From Roseomonas sp. (GTDB taxonomy: Bacteria > Pseudomonadota > Alphaproteobacteria > Acetobacterales > Acetobacteraceae): a stretch of 64,000 nucleotides of DNA. Position 1 is the stretch's first letter. Every line of letters begins with the position of its first letter. A program made the position numbers and the translations under genes. Positions 48,994-60,300 of the stretch are shown piece by piece. The DNA is taken from NCBI GenBank assembly GCA_020249145.1, contig JADCGF010000006.1, positions 97,471 through 161,470 on the forward strand. The letters are read 5' to 3'. Below the pieces are notes generated by a model. The model searched no databases and was not told where the DNA came from. It saw only the letters and a list, made by a program, of their open reading frames with translations.

Positions 48994-49209
48994 ATGCGTG
49001 TTCTGCTTCGCAGCAATAACCCGATCCGGCTTGGCTTCCTGCAAGCCTTGCTCAAGGATGCAGGCATCGAAGCCGTGCTGCTTGATCAGCATATCAGCGC
49101 GGTTGAAGGCAGCATTGGCGCTTTTCCGCGCCGCTTGGCCGTGCGTGATGAAGATGCCGCAGCAGCCGAGCGCATCCTGCGTGATGCGGGCGAGGATGAT
49201 GGCCTGTGA
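48994..49209 (+). CDS. DUF2007 domain-containing protein
   Basis: MRVLLRSNNPIRLGFLQALLKDAGIEAVLLDQHISAVEGSIGAFPRRLAVRDEDAAAAERIL; 71 aa; track ORF over-extended. Confidence 0.85.
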   Translation: MRVLLRSNNPIRLGFLQALLKDAGIEAVLLDQHISAVEGSIGAFPRRLAVRDEDAAAAERILRDAGEDDGL

Positions 49210-49949
49210 CCGGAGAGGCTCAGGATTTCACCGAAGATCACCTGCTGAATGGCCGCGTGGCGCTCCGCCAACCGCGCCAGGGCTTTCGTGCCGGGCTGGA
49301 TGCGGTGCTGCTGGCCGCCTTTGTCCCAGCGAGGCCGGGAGAGACCGTTTTGGAAGCCGGCCCTGGCAGTGGCGCGGTGTTTTTATGCCTAGCCGCCCGC
49401 GTGCCGGGGCTTGCGATTCGCGCGGTGGAGCGTGAGCCCGCCATGGCGGATTTGGCACGGGGGAATGCTGCGCGGGCTGGCCTTATGGCGCAGATCGAAA
49501 CCGGGGATGTTGCGGATTTGGCGCTGGCGCGCGGGCTTGGCCCCGTGGCGCATGGCTTTGCCAATCCGCCCTATTGGCCGGGCGGCACGCCGCCGCCGGG
49601 CGCCATCCGCCGTGCCGCCACGCATGAAGCAGGGCCGGGTCTGGGCGATTGGGTTGGGTTTCTGGCGGCCGCGATTGCACCACGCGGCAGCCTGAGCCTG
49701 ATCCTGCCCGCCGCGCGGTTTGACGCAGCGGTGGCGGCGATGCGCGACGCGGGTTTTGGTGCCATGGAAATGCTGCCGCTTTGGCCACGCGCCGGGATGG
49801 CTGCCAAGCGCGTTCTTCTGCGCGCGCGCAAGGGGGCACGCGGCCCGGCAAGGATCCTGCCTGGGCTTCTACTGCACGAAGCCGATGGCCGCTTCAGCAA
49901 GGCCGCGGATGCGATCCTGCGCGATGCGGCGGAGATCGCAGCGCCTTAG
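49206..49949 (+). CDS. tRNA1(Val) (adenine(37)-N6)-methyltransferase-like protein
   Basis: VLEAGPGSGAVFLCLAARVPGLAIRAVERE; FANPPYWPGG (NPPY catalytic motif). Confidence 0.9.
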   Translation: MTGEAQDFTEDHLLNGRVALRQPRQGFRAGLDAVLLAAFVPARPGETVLEAGPGSGAVFLCLAARVPGLAIRAVEREPAMADLARGNAARAGLMAQIETGDVADLALARGLGPVAHGFANPPYWPGGTPPPGAIRRAATHEAGPGLGDWVGFLAAAIAPRGSLSLILPAARFDAAVAAMRDAGFGAMEMLPLWPRAGMAAKRVLLRARKGARGPARILPGLLLHEADGRFSKAADAILRDAAEIAAP

Positions 49950-50227
49950 CTCTCCCGCGCTTCAGGATGGCGCAGCAGCCAGAGCCTTTCATGCGCGGCG
50001 ACCAGGCTTTCGATGCTCTTGCGGCGATTGCTGTCCGAGCCGGAAGAAGGCCGTTTCAGCATTTTTTCCAGAATAACCAGCAGATCATTCGCCACTTCGA
50101 AATCGGACTGGTCGCAGGCGTGGTGAAAGGCGATCAAAATCTTGTCCGATAATCTTCTGGTATGCCTGGGGGTTCCGGCGGCGCCACGTTCGGCACTGCC
50201 TTCCCGCTCACTCAAGTCGTTTTCCAT
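49946..50227 (-). CDS. Hypothetical small protein (93 aa)
   Basis: MENDLSEREGSAERGAAGTPRHTRRLSDKILIAFHHACDQSDFEVANDLLVILEKMLKRP; fits between neighbours with 4-bp convergent overlap. Confidence 0.65.
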   Translation of the reverse strand: MENDLSEREGSAERGAAGTPRHTRRLSDKILIAFHHACDQSDFEVANDLLVILEKMLKRPSSGSDSNRRKSIESLVAAHERLWLLRHPEARES

Positions 50228-50323
50228 CCAGCATTCCTTATTTGCTTCCGAATTTTTTTCGGCTCGACGGTTACGGAGGTCTAGCAGAAGAATTTTCGCT
50301 TTGAAAGTTGGGGCGCGGCGGGC

Positions 50324-50998
50324 CTAAAGCTGGCGCAACTGCCCCCTGATGGCCGCGGCGATGGTCTCGGGCGGCGTATTCGGGCGGAAAAGCTGGCGGA
50401 CCCGCCCATCCGGGCCAACCAGGTAGATGAAGGATGAATGGTCCATCAGGTAATCGCTCGCCGTTGGCGGATTGACCTTGCGGTAATAGACGCGAAAGGC
50501 CCGCGCGGCGGTGGCGATTTCCGCATCCGTACCGGTTAAACCGATTAGGGCAGGATGAAAGCGGGAAACATAATCGGCCAGTGCCGCTTGCGTATCGCGC
50601 GCTGGGTCTACGGTTATCAGCACCGGCAGCACCCGCGCCGCATCGGGCCCCAGCAGATCAAGCGCGGATGCCATCAGCCCCAATTCCGTCGGGCAGACAT
50701 CCGGGCAATAGGTGAAGCCGAAATAGATCAGGCCAAGCTTGCCGGCAAAGGCGCGTTCCGTCACGCGCTGGCCGTTATGGTCCTGCAAGCTGAAGGCGCC
50801 GCCAAGCGCAATCCCCTGTGGCAATTGCACGCCGCCCGCTGATGGCGCGGGCATATCCGCCCCGCCAAACTGCGCCAATTGCCTGAGGAAGGCATCGCCC
50901 ATCGCCTCCCCCGGTGCGCGCAGATACCAGGCGAGCCCCCAAAGCCCGCCAAGAATGGCCAGCAGCAGAAAGGCGAAAATGCGGATCAGCTTGAGCAT
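50324..50998 (-). CDS. SCO family copper-binding protein (SCO1/SenC)
   Basis: GLIYFGFTYCPDVCPTELGLMASALDLLG; DHSSFIYLVGPDGR. Confidence 0.95.
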   Translation of the reverse strand: MLKLIRIFAFLLLAILGGLWGLAWYLRAPGEAMGDAFLRQLAQFGGADMPAPSAGGVQLPQGIALGGAFSLQDHNGQRVTERAFAGKLGLIYFGFTYCPDVCPTELGLMASALDLLGPDAARVLPVLITVDPARDTQAALADYVSRFHPALIGLTGTDAEIATAARAFRVYYRKVNPPTASDYLMDHSSFIYLVGPDGRVRQLFRPNTPPETIAAAIRGQLRQL

Positions 50999-51055
50999 GG
51001 TATTTCCAAATGGGGATAGCGGCGGGGCGCCTGCAAGGTGCCTTGCATGCGCCAC

Positions 51056-52075
51056 TCACGCTGCGGAAGGGACGCCCTTGCTGGTGGAATATTCGAAATG
51101 CAGCGCTGTATCTGGGAAAACGCGCGGATGGATCGCATGCGCGGCCATGGCTGCCTCAGAAAATCCTTGCAGGATTAGCTTCAGCTTGCCCGGATAGGTT
51201 GCGATATCGCCAATGGCGTAGACGCCGGGGATATTCGTCTCGCAGGTTGAAGGTGTCACACTGACATGGCTGCGTTCCAGCCCAAGTCCCCAATCGGCGA
51301 TTGGGCCCAAATCCATGGAAAGCCCGAAGAACGCCAGCAGATGGTCTGCCGGCACATCGCGGGTTTCACCTTGCAGTGTCGCCAATTCCACCGCTTCCAG
51401 CTTGGCGCCATCACCCTTCAGGCCATGAAGCTGATAGGGGATGGCCATCACCACCTCTCCCCGTGCGGCGGCGGCTTCCAATTGCGCGGCGGTTTCAGGT
51501 GCTGCGCGGAATTTCGGGCGGCGATGCACCACCACCACCTTGGCCGCAATGTCCTTCAGCGACAGCGCCCAATCCACCGCCGAATCACCACCGCCCGCAA
51601 TCACCACGCGCTTGCCGCGAAATTCTTCCCGCTTCGCCACCATGTAGCGCACCGCGCCCGAGGCTTCGTAGCCGGCAAGCCCGGCCAAGGGCGGGCGATT
51701 GGGGCCGAAGGCGCCGGCACCGGCGGCCAGGATCACTGCCTTGGCGCGAATGACATCCCCGGCGGAAGTGCCGAGCACCAGTGTGCTGCCTTCCTGGCGC
51801 AAGCTCTCAACGCGTCGGCCAAACAGGTAGTGCGGCGCGAAGGGGGCGGCCTGTTGTTCGAGCTGGCTGATCAGATCAGCGGCGGCGATTTGCGGATGGG
51901 CGGGAATGTCGAATATCGGCTTTTCCGGATAAAGCGCCGTGCATTGCCCGCCAATCGCTTCCAGCGCGTCAATCACCACGGATTTCATGCGCAGCATGCC
52001 GCATTCAAACACCGCGAAAAGCCCGACAGGGCCCGCGCCAATAATCGCGACATCGGTTTCAATCTCGGCCGGCAT
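51056..52075 (-). CDS. Thioredoxin reductase-like ferredoxin--NADP reductase
   Basis: TDVAIIGAGPVGLFAVFECGMLRMKSVVIDALEAIGGQCTALYPEKPIFDIPAHP; VVIAGGGDSAVDWAL; GVYAIGDIATYPGKLKLILQGF. Confidence 0.92.
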   Translation of the reverse strand: MPAEIETDVAIIGAGPVGLFAVFECGMLRMKSVVIDALEAIGGQCTALYPEKPIFDIPAHPQIAAADLISQLEQQAAPFAPHYLFGRRVESLRQEGSTLVLGTSAGDVIRAKAVILAAGAGAFGPNRPPLAGLAGYEASGAVRYMVAKREEFRGKRVVIAGGGDSAVDWALSLKDIAAKVVVVHRRPKFRAAPETAAQLEAAAARGEVVMAIPYQLHGLKGDGAKLEAVELATLQGETRDVPADHLLAFFGLSMDLGPIADWGLGLERSHVSVTPSTCETNIPGVYAIGDIATYPGKLKLILQGFSEAAMAAHAIHPRVFPDTALHFEYSTSKGVPSAA

Positions 52076-52160
52076 GGGCTCTCCCCCGAATCCAGGGGGG
52101 CGTGATAGACGAGACAGCGATAGGTTCAAAGCTTTGACGGGAAGGAAAGGTCAGGGGCCG

Positions 52161-52613
52161 ATGGAAATAGCCTGTGATCTGCCCGATCTGGCAGCGACCG
52201 AAGGCTTGGCGGCGCGGCTTGCGCCCTTGCTTCGCCCCGGTGATGCGGTGCTGTTGGAAGGCCCACTTGGTGCCGGCAAAAGCGCCTTTGCCCGCGCTTT
52301 GCTGCGCGCCGCCACCGGTGACCCTGCGCTTGAAGTGCCAAGCCCCACCTTCACCTTGGTGCAGAGCTATGATTTGCCGGCCGGCCCCGCGCATCATTTC
52401 GACCTCTATCGCCTGTCTGGCCCCGCGGGCCTTGCCGAATTGGGCTGGGATGAGGCGCGGGAGGGGATTGTGCTGGTGGAATGGCCCGAACGGCTTGGGC
52501 CACTGGCACCGCCCGATGCGCTCCGTATCCATCTGACCCCCGGCGCAGCCGAGGAAGCGCGGCATTTGGTGCTGAGCGGTTGGGATGCCAGGCTTGAGGC
52601 GTTGCGCCCATGA
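52161..52613 (+). CDS. tsaE: tRNA threonylcarbamoyladenosine biosynthesis protein TsaE
   Basis: VLLEGPLGAGKSAFARALLRA; EVPSPTFTLVQSYDLPAGPAHHFDLYRLSG. Confidence 0.95.
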   Translation: MEIACDLPDLAATEGLAARLAPLLRPGDAVLLEGPLGAGKSAFARALLRAATGDPALEVPSPTFTLVQSYDLPAGPAHHFDLYRLSGPAGLAELGWDEAREGIVLVEWPERLGPLAPPDALRIHLTPGAAEEARHLVLSGWDARLEALRP

Positions 52614-53593
52614 GCATGGCCTTCTTGCAGGGCGCCGGTTTTGGTGCGGCACGGTTGGACCCGCTGCCTTCTGATGCCTCTGCCCGGCGCTATACGCGGC
52701 TACTGGGCGGGCCGCGGCCGGCGCTGCTTATGGAGGCACCACCGCCGGAAAACACCCGCCCCTTCATCGCCATTGCCCGGCATATCCTGGGCCTAGGGCT
52801 TTCAGCGCCCGAGATCATCGCCGCCGATCCCGATCAAGGCCTGGTGCTGCTGGAGGATTTCGGCGATGCCACCCATTCGGCTTTGCTGGATGGCGGGGCG
52901 GATGCGCCGATGCTTTACGCCGAGGCCGCCGAGACCCTCGCCGCCCTGCATGAAGCGCCGCCACCGCCCGGCCTGCCCGCCTGGGATGCAGCGGCGATGG
53001 CGCGGGCGACGGCGGCGACGTTTCTTGATTGGTGGTGGCCCGCGATGATGGGCAGCGCGCCCGGTGATGATCTGCGTGCTGGGCTTGATGCAGCGTTGCG
53101 CGCCATGCTCGCGCCTTTCGCCGATACGCAAGGTTTTGTGCATCGGGACTACTTCCCAGCCAATCTCATTCGGCTTGAGGCACGCTCAGGCGCGCGGCGC
53201 ACGGGCTTGCTCGATTTCCAGGATGCCGGGCTTGGGCATCCCGCCTATGATCTGGTGTCATTGGTGCAAGATGCGCGGCGTGATGTGGCGCCGGAAGCCC
53301 GCGAAGCGGCGATTGAACGCTACTTCGCCGCACGGCCCGGCTTGGTGCGCGATGACTTCACCGCCGCCATGGCCGCCTGTGCCGCGCAGCGCCATTTGCG
53401 CGTGGCGGCGCTTTGGGTGCGGCTCGCGCGGCGTGACAACAAGCACCATTACCTTGTCCACGGGCCGCGCTGCTGGCGGCTTTTGGATGAAGCGCTGGAA
53501 CACCCCGCCACCACCCCGCTGCGCCTATGGTTGGATGACGCCTTGCCGCGCCACTTGCGCCGCAACCCCGATGCGGCGAAGGAGCCTGCATGA
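52610..53593 (+). CDS. amgK: Aminoglycoside phosphotransferase-family sugar kinase (AmgK-like)
   Basis: GFVHRDYFPANLIRLEARSGARRTGLLDFQDAGLGHPAYDLVSLVQDARRDV; between tsaE and murU-like gene. Confidence 0.87.
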   Translation: MSMAFLQGAGFGAARLDPLPSDASARRYTRLLGGPRPALLMEAPPPENTRPFIAIARHILGLGLSAPEIIAADPDQGLVLLEDFGDATHSALLDGGADAPMLYAEAAETLAALHEAPPPPGLPAWDAAAMARATAATFLDWWWPAMMGSAPGDDLRAGLDAALRAMLAPFADTQGFVHRDYFPANLIRLEARSGARRTGLLDFQDAGLGHPAYDLVSLVQDARRDVAPEAREAAIERYFAARPGLVRDDFTAAMAACAAQRHLRVAALWVRLARRDNKHHYLVHGPRCWRLLDEALEHPATTPLRLWLDDALPRHLRRNPDAAKEPA

Positions 53594-54318
53594 TCACCCT
53601 CTCCCACGCCATGGTTCTGGCGGCCGGCCTTGGCACACGCATGCGCCCGCTATCGGAAGCCATGCCCAAACCCCTTCTGCCCTTGGGCGGGCGGAGCCTG
53701 CTGGATCACGCGCTGGATCGGCTGACTGATGCGGGTGTTGCGGATGCGGTGGTGAATGCGCATTGGCTGGCGGATCAGGTGGCGGCCTGTGTGGCCACGC
53801 GCAGCGCCCCACGCATCACGCTGCAACGGGAAGAAACCCTGCTTGAGACCGGCGGCGGTGTGGCGCGCGCCTTGCCCGCGCTTGGTGATGCGCCCTTTGC
53901 CGTGGTGAATGGCGATGCGTTTTGGCTGGACGGGCCACACCCCGCTTTGAAGCGCCTGGCGGCGGCCTTCGATCCTGATCGCATGGATGGGCTTTTGCTG
54001 CTGATCCGCACGGCGCAAATCACGGGTGAGGTCGGGCGCGGGGATTTCATGCTGGACCCGATGGGCGTCTTGCGCCGCCCCGAAGAAGGCGAGGTTTCGC
54101 CCTATCTTTTCGGTGGCGTGCAAATCCTCTCACCCGCGTTGTTTGAAGGGGCACCAAGCGGCGCCTTCAGCCTGAACCGGCTTTACAATCGCGCGATTGA
54201 AGCCGGGCGGCTTTACGGGCTGGTGCATGATGGCGTGTGGTTTCATCTGTCCACGCCCGCTGATCTGGAACATGCCGAAGCCGTGCTGCGCAGCGGCGTG
54301 ACCCGCGCCTTGTTCTGA
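53590..54318 (+). CDS. murU: Nucleotidyltransferase (MurU-like)
   Basis: HAMVLAAGLGTRMRPLSEAMPKPLLPLGGRSLLDHALDRL; overlaps amgK by 4 bp. Confidence 0.87.
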   Translation: MITLSHAMVLAAGLGTRMRPLSEAMPKPLLPLGGRSLLDHALDRLTDAGVADAVVNAHWLADQVAACVATRSAPRITLQREETLLETGGGVARALPALGDAPFAVVNGDAFWLDGPHPALKRLAAAFDPDRMDGLLLLIRTAQITGEVGRGDFMLDPMGVLRRPEEGEVSPYLFGGVQILSPALFEGAPSGAFSLNRLYNRAIEAGRLYGLVHDGVWFHLSTPADLEHAEAVLRSGVTRALF

Positions 54319-54328
54319 GGCAGCGCCC

Positions 54329-57300
54329 TTGCGCGTTTTCATCATCCCCGCGGATCAGCGCTTCCTGCCCGCGCTGGCCGAGGGGCTGCTGGCGCAAACC
54401 CCGCGCGATGATCCTGCTGCATTGGCATCCTATACGCTGCTGCTGCCAACGCGCCGCGCTGCGCGCGCCCTACGTGAGGCGTTTTTGGCCGCCGCCCAAG
54501 GTCGCGCATTATTGCTGCCGCGCATGCGCGCCCTGCCGGGACTTTCGGTGGAAGAAGCCGATGAATTGACGCTACCCGCCTTGCTTGATCTGCCCCCTGC
54601 CGTGGCACCGCTGACGCGGCAGGCGGTATTGTCACGCATTGTGCTTGGCATTCCACGCCGCTTCGGCGGGCCACTGAATGCCGAGCAGGCATGGCTCTTG
54701 GCCGGGGAGCTTGCAGCGCTTTTTGATGAAATCGCCTTTGAAGAAGCCGATCTTGATCTGATTGAAAGCGCTGATCCGGCGGATTTCGCGGCAAGCTGGC
54801 TCGCGCGCCTGGATGGCCTGGTGCCGGATAGGCTTGCGGTGCATTGGCAAATCACCACAAAGCTGTTGCAGGCGGTGGTGCGCGATTGGAATGGCTGGCT
54901 GCAAAACCAGCGCCTGATGGACCTTAGCCTGGCGCGTATGCGCGCGTTGATCGCGCAACGCCGCGCCCTGGAAGCGGCGCCGCCGCGCGAAAAGCTGATC
55001 GCCGCCGGCATTGGCGCGGGCGGCACCATCCCTGCCGCCACCGCTTTGCTCCGCTGCATCGCCAGCCTGACAAATGGCGCGCTGGTGCTGCAAGGCATGG
55101 CAGAGCCCATCACGCCAAGTCTGGCTGACGCCATTCGCCGCGCACCGAGCCATCCCTTTGCCGGGCAGTTGAAGCTGCTTGCCGATCTTGGCGTGGACCC
55201 CAATGCGCCGCGCCCTTGGACCGCCGCGGATCATCACGGCGCGCCGGCGGATCGCGCCGTGATGCTGGCGCAAAGCCTGCGCCCCGCTGAGGGTTTGGAT
55301 ATTTGGGCCGAACGCGATGCACCGCGCTGGCAGGCCGCGCTTGCTGGCATGAAGCGGCTTGAAGCTGCCGATGCGCAGCAGGAAGCCGCCGCGATTGCGC
55401 TATTGTTGCGCGAAGCCATGGAGGTTCCAGGCAAGCGCGCCGCCTTGATCACGCCGGATCGCGATTTGGCGCGGCGCGTGGCGGCGGAGCTCACGCGCCA
55501 TGGCATCACCGCCGATGACAGCGCCGGCGCGCCCTTGGCCGATGCGCCGGCAGCGGCGTTTTTGCGCCTGATCGCGCGCATGGTGGCGGATGGCTTCGCG
55601 CCGGCGCCCTTGCTGGCAGGTTTGAAGCATCCGCTGTGCAGCGCTGGCATGGAACGCGGCGCCTGGCTTGAAGCGGTGCGGCATTTGGAAAGGAAATGCC
55701 TGCGCGGGCCGCGCCCGGCGCCGGGGCTTGACGCGCTGCGTGGCGCCTTGCCGCCAGGCGATACCGACTTGCTCGGCTTGTTGGATGCCTTGCAATCCGC
55801 CCTTGGCGACTTCACGGAATTGCCGCCAAGCCCGGCGCGCCCGCCTGCGGATCTTTTGGCGCTGCATCTTGCGGCGGCAGAAGCGCTTGCCGCGACACCT
55901 GATGTGCCAGGCGGCCTCAGGCTTTATGCCGGTGAGGAAGGGGAGTCTTTGGCGCGGCATTTGGCCGCGCTTGGCGAAGCGCTAGTGGCCTTGCCACCAA
56001 TCGCGCCCGCCGAATGGCCGGCGGCATTTGACGCCATGTTGGCGGGGCCAATCGCGCCACCGTTTCGCGCGCGGCGTGATACGGCGGCGCATCCGCGCAT
56101 TGCGATCCTTGGGCTTTTGGAAGCGCGCTTGCAGCATTTTGATCGCGTGATCCTGGGCGCCTTGGAAGAAAACATCTGGCCGCAAGCAACCGAACCCGGC
56201 CCATGGATGAGCCGACCGATGCGCGCGCGTTTCGGCCTGCCCGCGCCGGAAGCGCGCATTGGTCGTGTGGCGGCGGATTGCTTCCACGCGGCAGCCCATG
56301 CCGGCGAATTGGTGTTGTCCAGTGCGCGCAAACGTGGCGGTGCGCCAAGCGTGCCGACACGTTGGCTGACGCGGCTTGAAACCTTCCTGAAAGGCCAGGG
56401 CGGAATCCTGCTGCCCGCCAGTGACGCCGCGCGCTGGGCGGCCGGTTTGGATGCGCCGGCGGGCGATCCGCAGCCCTGGGGCCGCCCGGCGCCGCGCCCG
56501 CCGACTGCAATACGCCCGCGCCGCTTGAGTGTTTCGGATGCGACGCAATTGATCGCCGATCCTTATGCCTTTTATGCCGCGCGCATCCTGCGCCTGCGCC
56601 CGCTTGATGATCTGGATGCGGATATCGGCGCGCGGGAATATGGTACGCTGGTGCATCACGCCATGCGATTTTTCCTCGCCGGGCTTGGTACGGGCTGGCC
56701 TGGCATTGCCGCCGCACGTGATTTATGGGCGCAAGCCTGCACCGAGGCATTGCAAAAGGAATCCGTGCATCCCGGTGTGCTCGCCTTTTGGGGGCCGCGC
56801 ATGATGCGCATGGGCGATTTCGTGATTGCCGAAGAAGAAAAGCTCCGCGCGCAAAACGGGCTGCTGCGTTGTCTCACGGAACATAAGGGTAGCCTTACGC
56901 TGAATCTTGCCGGCGGCGATGTGGAGATTGTCGCCACTGCTGATCGCTTGGACGAATTGGCCGGCGGCGGCTGGCGCGTTTTGGATTACAAGACCGGCCA
57001 GGTGCCGGGTGCGAGCAAGGTTGTTCAAGGTGCCGCGCCGCAATTGGCGTTGGAGGCAATGATCCTGGAAGCCGGCGGCTATCCGACCATCAGCGCAAAC
57101 GCCAAGGCCGCCGCGCTGGTCTATTGGAGATTGAGCGGCGGCGAAAAGCCGGGCGAAGAAGAAAATCTTGGCGCAGCCGCGAAAGATGGCAGGCTTTACG
57201 CTGATCTGGCACGCGAAAGGATTGCGGCGCTGGCGGGGCGCATGTTGCTGGGTGACGCGCCCTTTGAAAGCCGCCCGCACCCCGCGCGCGGCACGCCAAG

Positions 57301-57364
57301 CGATGATTATGATCATCTGGCGCGGGTGGCTGAATGGGCCTCTGGCGATGAGGAGGCTGAATGA
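54329..57364 (+). CDS. addB: Double-strand break repair protein AddB
   Basis: 1011 aa; LPTRRAARALREAF; C-terminal nuclease-type domain ADRLDELAGGGWRVLDYKTGQVP. Confidence 0.95.
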   Translation: MRVFIIPADQRFLPALAEGLLAQTPRDDPAALASYTLLLPTRRAARALREAFLAAAQGRALLLPRMRALPGLSVEEADELTLPALLDLPPAVAPLTRQAVLSRIVLGIPRRFGGPLNAEQAWLLAGELAALFDEIAFEEADLDLIESADPADFAASWLARLDGLVPDRLAVHWQITTKLLQAVVRDWNGWLQNQRLMDLSLARMRALIAQRRALEAAPPREKLIAAGIGAGGTIPAATALLRCIASLTNGALVLQGMAEPITPSLADAIRRAPSHPFAGQLKLLADLGVDPNAPRPWTAADHHGAPADRAVMLAQSLRPAEGLDIWAERDAPRWQAALAGMKRLEAADAQQEAAAIALLLREAMEVPGKRAALITPDRDLARRVAAELTRHGITADDSAGAPLADAPAAAFLRLIARMVADGFAPAPLLAGLKHPLCSAGMERGAWLEAVRHLERKCLRGPRPAPGLDALRGALPPGDTDLLGLLDALQSALGDFTELPPSPARPPADLLALHLAAAEALAATPDVPGGLRLYAGEEGESLARHLAALGEALVALPPIAPAEWPAAFDAMLAGPIAPPFRARRDTAAHPRIAILGLLEARLQHFDRVILGALEENIWPQATEPGPWMSRPMRARFGLPAPEARIGRVAADCFHAAAHAGELVLSSARKRGGAPSVPTRWLTRLETFLKGQGGILLPASDAARWAAGLDAPAGDPQPWGRPAPRPPTAIRPRRLSVSDATQLIADPYAFYAARILRLRPLDDLDADIGAREYGTLVHHAMRFFLAGLGTGWPGIAAARDLWAQACTEALQKESVHPGVLAFWGPRMMRMGDFVIAEEEKLRAQNGLLRCLTEHKGSLTLNLAGGDVEIVATADRLDELAGGGWRVLDYKTGQVPGASKVVQGAAPQLALEAMILEAGGYPTISANAKAAALVYWRLSGGEKPGEEENLGAAAKDGRLYADLARERIAALAGRMLLGDAPFESRPHPARGTPSDDYDHLARVAEWASGDEEAE

Positions 57365-60300
57365 GCGAGGCCCGCCAACGCGCCGAAGCAGCGCAAGCAA
57401 GTGCCGCTGATCCGAAAGCCTCGGCCTGGGTTGAAGCTTCGGCGGGTTCGGGCAAAACCAAGCTGCTGACCGATAGGTTGCTGCGGTTACTGCTGGCCGG
57501 TGTGCCGCCGGGGCGCATCCTGTGCCTGACATTCACCAAGGCAGCGGCGGCGGAAATGGCAACGCGCCTCGCGCTCAGGCTTGGTGAATGGGCGGTCGCT
57601 GATGATGCGACGCTTGTGCAGATGTTGCGAAAACTGACGGGTGCAACACCAGGGCGCGAGGGGCTGGCTGCGGCGCGGCGCCTGTTTGTGGAGGTATTGG
57701 AACAGCCAGGCGGTATGCGCATTTCAACCCTGCATGGTTTCGCGCAATCTCTGCTGCGCGGCTTTCCACTGGAAGCGGGGCTCGCGCCACAATTCGCGGT
57801 GATGCAGGAACGGGATGGCCGCGCGCTTCTGGTGCGGGAGCGGGATGCGCTGCTGGTGGGCGGGGCCGCGCAGGATGCCTTGGCGGTTTTGGCGAAGTAT
57901 CAGGCGCCAACACGCTTTGCCGAGGTGATCAACACCATGGCCGGTGCCAGCAGCAAATTTTTGGGGGCCGAGGAAAAACGCCAAGGCATGGCAGGGCTGC
58001 GGGCGGCGCTGATGCGGAAGCTTGGCATCCCCCTCGGCGAGGATGATGAGGCCACAATCATCGCAGCCGTGATTGACGCACCGGAAGCCGAAGCGCTGCG
58101 CGCGGCAGCACCCTTGCTTCTTGCAGGCGGTAAGCAGGATATTGGCCATGGCGAGAAACTCGCGGCCTGGTTCGCGCTGCCCGAGGATCAACGCATCGCG
58201 AGACACGCCGATTGGCGCGCCATTTTCATGACAACGGATAATGACGTCAGGTCCAAGCTTGCCACGCAGAAACTGGGCGCGCGGCAGGCTGATATCAGCG
58301 ACCTGATGCGGCGCGAAGGCGAACGCCAATTGGAATTGGATGGCAAGCGCGCCGCCGCACGCGTGCTGGCCGCGAGCATGGCGCTTTTCGCCATCGGCGC
58401 GCCGGTGCTGCGGCGTTATCAGGCGGCGAAGGAAAATGCCGGCTTGCTTGATTACGATGATCTGATCGCGGGCGCGCGCAAATTGCTGGATAATCCTGGC
58501 AGCGCCTGGGTCCTGTACAAGCTGGATGACGGGCTTGATCACATCCTGCTGGATGAGGCGCAGGATTCAAACCCGGAACAATGGGGCATTGTGCGCGCGC
58601 TTGCGGCAGAATTTTTCGCCGGCCTTGGCGCGCGGGATGAAGAGCGCAGCATCTTCGCCGTCGGCGATCAGAAGCAATCCATCTATGCCTTCCAGGGCGC
58701 GGATGCCGAGGGCTTTGTGCGGGAGAAATCGCATTATGACCGCGTGGTGAAAGCAGCCGGGGGGGAATTTCGCGCCGTGCCGCTGGATGTTTCCTTTCGA
58801 TCCACCCAACCCGTGCTGGCGCTGGTGGATGCGGTGTTTGCTGAAGCGCCCGCGCGTGATGGTGTTGCGGCTGACAAAAAACTGGAACATCGGGTGGATC
58901 GCGCGGGTCATGCCGGGAATGTCGAACTCTGGCCGATTCTGCAAGTGGATAAGGCACCGCCGCCGCCAGATTGGGCGCCCCCGGAACAGGCGGTGGCGGC
59001 GGAAGGGGCAGCGCCCGCGCTTGCGGCGGCGCTTGCACAACGCATCAGATGGATGATGGAGCATGAAACGCTCCCGGCGCGTGTGGAAAGGGGTGAGGAA
59101 GCAGCGCAACCCAAGGGCCGCCCCATTCGCCCTGGCGATATCCTGGTGCTGCTGCGTGCGCGCAAGCGCGGCGGTTTTGCCGCTGCACTCGTGCGCGAAT
59201 TGAAAAAGCTTTCCATCCCGGTCGGCGGGATTGACCGCATGGTCCTGGCCGATGAGTTGGCGGTGCAGGATATGCTGGCGCTCGCCGCCTCGCTTTTGCT
59301 GCCGGATGATGATTTGAACCTTGCCGCGCTATTGAAATCCCCGCTGATCGGGCTGGATGAGGATGCGCTGTTCGAACTGGCGCATGGACGCGGCACATCA
59401 TCGCTGCATGCGGCGTTGATGGCGCATCGTGGCAGTGCCTCGGCGCTGGGGCGCATTGCAGATTGGTTGGCGGCGCAAGCGGCACAGCTTGATTTCATCA
59501 CGCCCTATGGCTTGTTCGCTGATGTGCTGGGCGGGCCCGGCCCGCTTGATCCCCGCGCGGGGCGCGCGCGCATGCTGGCGCGGCTTGGGCCTGATGCGGG
59601 CGATCCCTTGGATGAATTGCTCAATGCCGCTTTGGAACATGAAAAGCTCAACCCGCCATCCTTGCAGGGCTTTGTGCATTGGCTCCGCCAAGGTGGCGCC
59701 GAGGTAAAGCGCGAAGCGGAAGCCGCCGGCGATGTGGTGCGCATCATGACCGTGCATGGTTCCAAGGGCTTGCAGGCGCCCATCGTCATTTTGCCCGACA
59801 CAACAGGCAAGGCGCAGGACCGCAAGACGCTGCGCTGGTTTGAAGATGGCAGCGAAGCGCTGCCCGTTTGGGCGCCGCAGGTGAAGGGGTTTGAGGCGCC
59901 AGCGCTGACCGCGCAGCGCCAGGCGGATCAGGCGCGTGAGGCGGAAGAAGAACATCGGCTGCTATATGTTGCGCTGACGCGCGCAGAAGATCGGCTGATC
60001 ATTTGCGGCTGGAATGGCGCGAAGAAGCTGCCCGAAGGCTGCTGGTATGATCTGGTAGCGCAAGGATTTGCTCGGCTTGCGGGGCATGAGGCAACCGGCT
60101 TTGACCCCGCCGATTTTGGCGCTGCCGTCGATGGTTTCGGGACAGAACCGAAATTGCTCAGCCTGAACGCGCCGCAAACCGCGCCGCCCCGGCTGGAAGA
60201 CCCCATGCGCGCTGGTGCCGCTGAGGCGCGCCCGCCCGCCTGGGCCTGGCAAAAACTGGCCGAGGAAGCGCCTGCCGGCAGCCTTGCCCCTTCCGCCCTG

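Noticed and set aside
51266-52105. 279-aa plus-strand ORF
   Set aside because: Antisense to the ferredoxin reductase-like gene; no domain signal.
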